From assembly GCA_900553055.1 (NCBI GenBank), contig USBV01000017.1, positions 1 through 16,574 on the forward strand: a stretch of 16,574 nt of DNA. Direction: 5' to 3'. Under the pieces are notes generated by a model, which was not told where the DNA came from, searched no databases, and was given only the letters and a program-made list of their open reading frames with translations. Origin of the DNA: an uncultured Phascolarctobacterium sp. Lineage in GTDB: Bacteria > Bacillota > Negativicutes > Acidaminococcales > Acidaminococcaceae. Position numbers and translations under genes: made by a program. Shown one piece after another: positions 13,397 through 16,574 of the stretch (the stretch's first letter is position 1; the number at the start of each line of letters is the position of its first letter).

Positions 13397-13416
13397 AGTT
13401 AGGCAATTACAGGAAA

Positions 13417-16400
13417 TTATTCCTGAGCCGGAGCTTCTGCGGCAGGCGCTTCAGCAGTCTCAGCAGGCTTTTCTTCCTCTTGCATAAAATTATATTTTAC
13501 CTTAATGTCGCGATAACGGCTCATACCGGTACCAGCAGGAATCAGCTTGCCAATAATAACATTTTCCTTCAGGCCCAGGAGCGGGTCCACCTTGCCCTTG
13601 ATAGCAGCATCGGTGAGCACGCGAGTGGTCTCTTGGAAGGAAGCAGCGGACAGGAAGGAATCGGTAGCCAAGGAAGCCTTGGTAATACCCAACAGAATAG
13701 GATGACCTTCAGCAGGCTCCTTACCAGCCTCAACCATGGCAGTATTCTGCTCTTCGAATTCTGCCACATCCACATATTCACCCGGCAGCATTGTGGTGTC
13801 GCCGGATTCGTCGATGCGAATCTTGCGCATCATCTGGCGTACCATTACTTCGATATGCTTACTGTTGATATCTACGCCCTGGGACTTGTAAACGCCAACT
13901 ACTTGAGAAACCAAATAATGTTGGGTTGCCTTTACGCCGCTAATGCGCAGGATATCATGCGGATTAAGGGAGCCTTCAGTGAGGCGATCGCCCTTAGCAA
14001 TTTGCTCGCCCTCTTCCACAGCCAGCTTAGCACCATAAGGAATAGCATATTCTTGGCCCAGGCCATCCTCGCCGGTAACGATAACACGACGGGTGTTGCC
14101 CTCTTCCACAATATGCACAGTACCTTCGTTTTCAGTCAGGATACCAGGATGCTTCGGTTTACGAGCTTCGAACAGCTCTTCAACACGGGGCAAACCTTGG
14201 GTAATATCGTCAGCACCTGCAACACCGCCGGTATGGAAGGTACGCATGGTCAGCTGGGTACCGGGTTCGCCGATGGATTGAGCGGAGATGGTACCAACTG
14301 CTTCACCAACATCAACGTTTTTGCCGGTAGCCAGGTTGCGACCATAGCACTTGCGACATACGCCGTATTTTGCTTTACAGGTCAGCACGCTACGAACCTT
14401 AACCTTAGTGCGCAGCTCGCAAATGCGGTTGGCAATATCTTCGGTAACATAATCGTTGATGTGGAAAAGAATCTCGCCATTCTCATCCAAAATATCCTCA
14501 GCCAGGTTACGACCAATGATGCGGTCGTACAGGGTTTCGATAACAGTCTTCTCTTTTTTGCCTTCAACGATGGCTTCAACCTCGATGCCGGCAATATCGT
14601 TATTGCGAATGCGAATTTCCTTCACAGTGCCATCTGCCAAAATAGCATCGATGGTTGCTTCGGTCATAGTGGAGCCAGCAGCTGCCAGCACCTCACCTGC
14701 TGCGTTAACAATATCGGCAGCAACCTCTTTATTCAAGAAGTTGTGTACCATTGCTTCCTTCAGCACCTGGTGAGCAAAGGCATCACTAATATTGATGCGT
14801 ACTTTTTCCACATCCTCGCCATTCATATCGTCAGAGGAATACAAGCAGATTTCTTCAATCTTAGCATCATTGAGCTTAGTGAAGAGATCGGGAGTAACAT
14901 TGGTATCAGCTTCAGCAATCAGGTTGCCTTCTGCATCCAGCACACCGCTAGCCAAGGTGCGGCCCATAATGCGGTCGCGAATCTTGTTTTGGCTGGAGCC
15001 CAAAACAGTCTTGCTCAGACGGTTGCGCTCCTTAACAAGGTTCATGCCAACTACGTCGCAATCGTCCTCGCGCACGATTACATCCTGCGCAACGTCTACA
15101 AGACGACGAGTCAAATAACCGGAGTCAGCAGTACGCAATGCGGTATCGGCCAAGCCTTTGCGGGCACCATGGGAAGAAATGAAATATTCCAAAATGGTCA
15201 GGCCTTCACGGAAGTTGGACTTAATAGGACGGTCGATAATACGGCCGGAGGGGTCCGCCATCAAGCCGCGCATGCCGGCCAGCTGACGAATCTGTTGCTT
15301 GTTACCACGGGCACCGGAATCAGCCATCATAGCCACGGAGTTGAACTTATCCATGGTGGACTTCATCAAAACATCGGTAACCTTATTGGTAGCTTCTTCC
15401 CACAGGGAGCAAACCTTTTTATGACGTTCTTCATCGCTCATCAAGCCGCGACGGAACATACGCTCTGCCTTATCAACCTCTTTTTCAGTTGCGTCCAAAA
15501 TAGCTTGCTTTTCAGCGGGAATCTTAATATCGGAGGTAGCAATGGAAATGCCGGACTTGCAGGCATTATCATAGCCCATCTTCTTAACAATATCCAGAAT
15601 TTCGGCAGTGCGCAGATTGCCAAACAGCTTGTGTGCCTTTGCAACCAGCTTGCCCAATTCCTTCTTATCAATCAATTTACCCAGATGCCATTCTTCGTTG
15701 CCGTTAGCATCCTTTTCCTTGTGGAAATAACGCATTTCCAAGGGCAGCTCGCCATTGAAAATGGTATTACCAACGGTGGTGGTTACGAGGGATACGCCCT
15801 CATTGCTGGGCTCGTCAAAAATTTCGCTATTGGGAATATAAACCTTAATCAAGGCCTGCAGCGCTACTGCATGGTGGAAATAAGCCAATTGAGCTTCGTC
15901 AACGCTGCTAAAGCGTTTGCCCTCGCCCAAAGCGCCTTCCTTCACAATGGTCAGGTAGTAAGCGCCCAAAACCATATCCTGGGTAGGAACAGCAACAGGC
16001 TTGCCATCCTTAGGAGCCAGGATGTTATTTACGGACATCATCAGCATACGTGCTTCGGCTTGTGCCTCTACAGAAAGCGGCAGATGGACAGCCATCTGGT
16101 CACCGTCGAAGTCGGCGTTATAAGCGGTACATACCAATGGATGCAGCTTAATTGCGCGACCTTCGGACAGGATGGGCTCAAAGGCTTGAATGCCCAGTCT
16201 GTGCAAAGTCGGTGCACGATTGAGGAGTACGGGATGCTCTTTAATTACATCCTCAAGGATATCCCAAACTTCGGTTTCAGCACGTTCAACCTTGCGTTTA
16301 GCACTCTTAATATTGGTAGCAATGCCGCTGGTAACCAAGCGCTTCATAACGAAGGGCTTGAACAGCTCCAGAGCCATTTCCTTCGGCAGGCCGCATTGAT

Positions 16401-16574
16401 GCATTTTCAGCTCGGGGCCAACAACGATTACAGAACGGCCGGAGTAGTCAACACGCTTACCCAACAGGTTCTGACGGAAACGTCCTTGCTTACCTTTCAA
16501 ACTATCAGACAGTGATTTCAACGGACGGTTTGCATCTGTTTTTACAGCACTTGACTTACGTGAGTTATCGAACA
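13417..16574 (-). CDS. rpoC: RNA polymerase beta-prime subunit (partial, 5' end outside window)
   Basis: Catalytic subunit of RNA polymerase. The visible part covers about 1050 C-terminal residues and stays open to the window edge; the frame at the edge reads [17 protein letters not shown] before the conserved [20 protein letters not shown] block, so the TTG near 16521 is internal, not a start. Seen in order: rudder region, [19 protein letters not shown], the catalytic [14 protein letters not shown] motif whose three aspartates hold Mg, the bridge-helix/F-loop region with [19 protein letters not shown], the zinc-binding cysteines (EDDCD, then [15 protein letters not shown]), the trigger-loop region near [18 protein letters not shown], and [13 protein letters not shown]. 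Two similar segments ([17 protein letters not shown] and [17 protein letters not shown]) reflect the usual sandwich-barrel repeats. The C-terminus ends in a Pro/Ala/Glu-rich tail. rpoB should lie upstream, outside the window. Confidence 0.97.
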   Translation of the reverse strand, partial: FDNSRKSSAVKTDANRPLKSLSDSLKGKQGRFRQNLLGKRVDYSGRSVIVVGPELKMHQCGLPKEMALELFKPFVMKRLVTSGIATNIKSAKRKVERAETEVWDILEDVIKEHPVLLNRAPTLHRLGIQAFEPILSEGRAIKLHPLVCTAYNADFDGDQMAVHLPLSVEAQAEARMLMMSVNNILAPKDGKPVAVPTQDMVLGAYYLTIVKEGALGEGKRFSSVDEAQLAYFHHAVALQALIKVYIPNSEIFDEPSNEGVSLVTTTVGNTIFNGELPLEMRYFHKEKDANGNEEWHLGKLIDKKELGKLVAKAHKLFGNLRTAEILDIVKKMGYDNACKSGISIATSDIKIPAEKQAILDATEKEVDKAERMFRRGLMSDEERHKKVCSLWEEATNKVTDVLMKSTMDKFNSVAMMADSGARGNKQQIRQLAGMRGLMADPSGRIIDRPIKSNFREGLTILEYFISSHGARKGLADTALRTADSGYLTRRLVDVAQDVIVREDDCDVVGMNLVKERNRLSKTVLGSSQNKIRDRIMGRTLASGVLDAEGNLIAEADTNVTPDLFTKLNDAKIEEICLYSSDDMNGEDVEKVRINISDAFAHQVLKEAMVHNFLNKEVAADIVNAAGEVLAAAGSTMTEATIDAILADGTVKEIRIRNNDIAGIEVEAIVEGKKEKTVIETLYDRIIGRNLAEDILDENGEILFHINDYVTEDIANRICELRTKVKVRSVLTCKAKYGVCRKCYGRNLATGKNVDVGEAVGTISAQSIGEPGTQLTMRTFHTGGVAGADDITQGLPRVEELFEARKPKHPGILTENEGTVHIVEEGNTRRVIVTGEDGLGQEYAIPYGAKLAVEEGEQIAKGDRLTEGSLNPHDILRISGVKATQHYLVSQVVGVYKSQGVDINSKHIEVMVRQMMRKIRIDESGDTTMLPGEYVDVAEFEEQNTAMVEAGKEPAEGHPILLGITKASLATDSFLSAASFQETTRVLTDAAIKGKVDPLLGLKENVIIGKLIPAGTGMSRYRDIKVKYNFMQEEEKPAETAEAPAAEAPAQE

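Noticed and set aside
13480..16515. A 1011-codon open frame on the plus strand opposite rpoC
   Set aside because: It mirrors the codon pattern of rpoC (few minus-strand codons giving plus-strand stops), has no ribosome binding site or domain, and rpoC is certain.
16519..16521. rpoC start at the TTG near 16521
   Set aside because: The frame continues upstream to the window edge with conserved beta-prime sequence, so the TTG is an internal codon.
1..16574. CRISPR arrays, tRNA or rRNA genes, phage or transposase genes, defence systems
   Set aside because: No regularly spaced repeats, cloverleaf-like sequences, rRNA blocks or matching protein motifs were seen on either strand.

Overview
The window reads as chromosomal DNA of a diderm Firmicute, most likely a Negativicutes member; this is inference from gene content and sequence style. 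The RNA polymerase beta-prime subunit, ECF-transporter ATPase and glycine riboswitch look Firmicutes-like, while an ArnT-type (GT83) glycosyltransferase suggests an outer envelope with lipid-linked sugar modification. Every convincing gene lies on the minus strand, so transcription runs from high to low coordinates.

From the right edge leftwards: (1) 13417-16574 is rpoC, with its 5' end outside the window, closed by a terminator. (2) 12405-13326 holds a zinc-ribbon Nudix hydrolase and an unrecognised 131-residue protein, probably co-transcribed. (3) 8299-12188 is an envelope-type module: OmpR/PhoB response regulator, its overlapping histidine kinase, an ArnT-like membrane glycosyltransferase, and a 50-residue cysteine-rich protein that overlaps the end of the glycosyltransferase gene and appears to have its own promoter inside it. 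(4) 6544-8254 is a sodium:alanine/glycine symporter behind a tandem glycine riboswitch with a clear terminator and a plausible antiterminator. (5) 5875-6543 is mostly non-coding; it contains a possible plus-strand small RNA ending in a perfect 10-bp terminator, a competing minus-strand 51-codon ORF, and the liv promoter. (6) 1130-5874 is a complete branched-chain amino acid ABC transporter operon, livJ-livH-livM-livG-livF, with an intercistronic hairpin after livJ and overlapping cistrons at its end. (7) 828-1129 holds a 168-bp MITE-like element, the liv terminator and the ecfA promoter, whose -35 box sits inside that terminator. (8) 3-827 is ecfA; the rest of the ECF operon lies beyond the window.

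Functionally the left half is nutrient uptake (vitamin/metal ECF transport, branched-chain amino acids, glycine/alanine) and the right half is envelope sensing and modification plus transcription machinery. I see no phage, CRISPR, toxin or defence system. The most interesting items are small: the cysteine-rich gene with its embedded promoter, the orphan plus-strand RNA candidate, the riboswitch switching arms, the MITE-like element, and several operator-like repeats.
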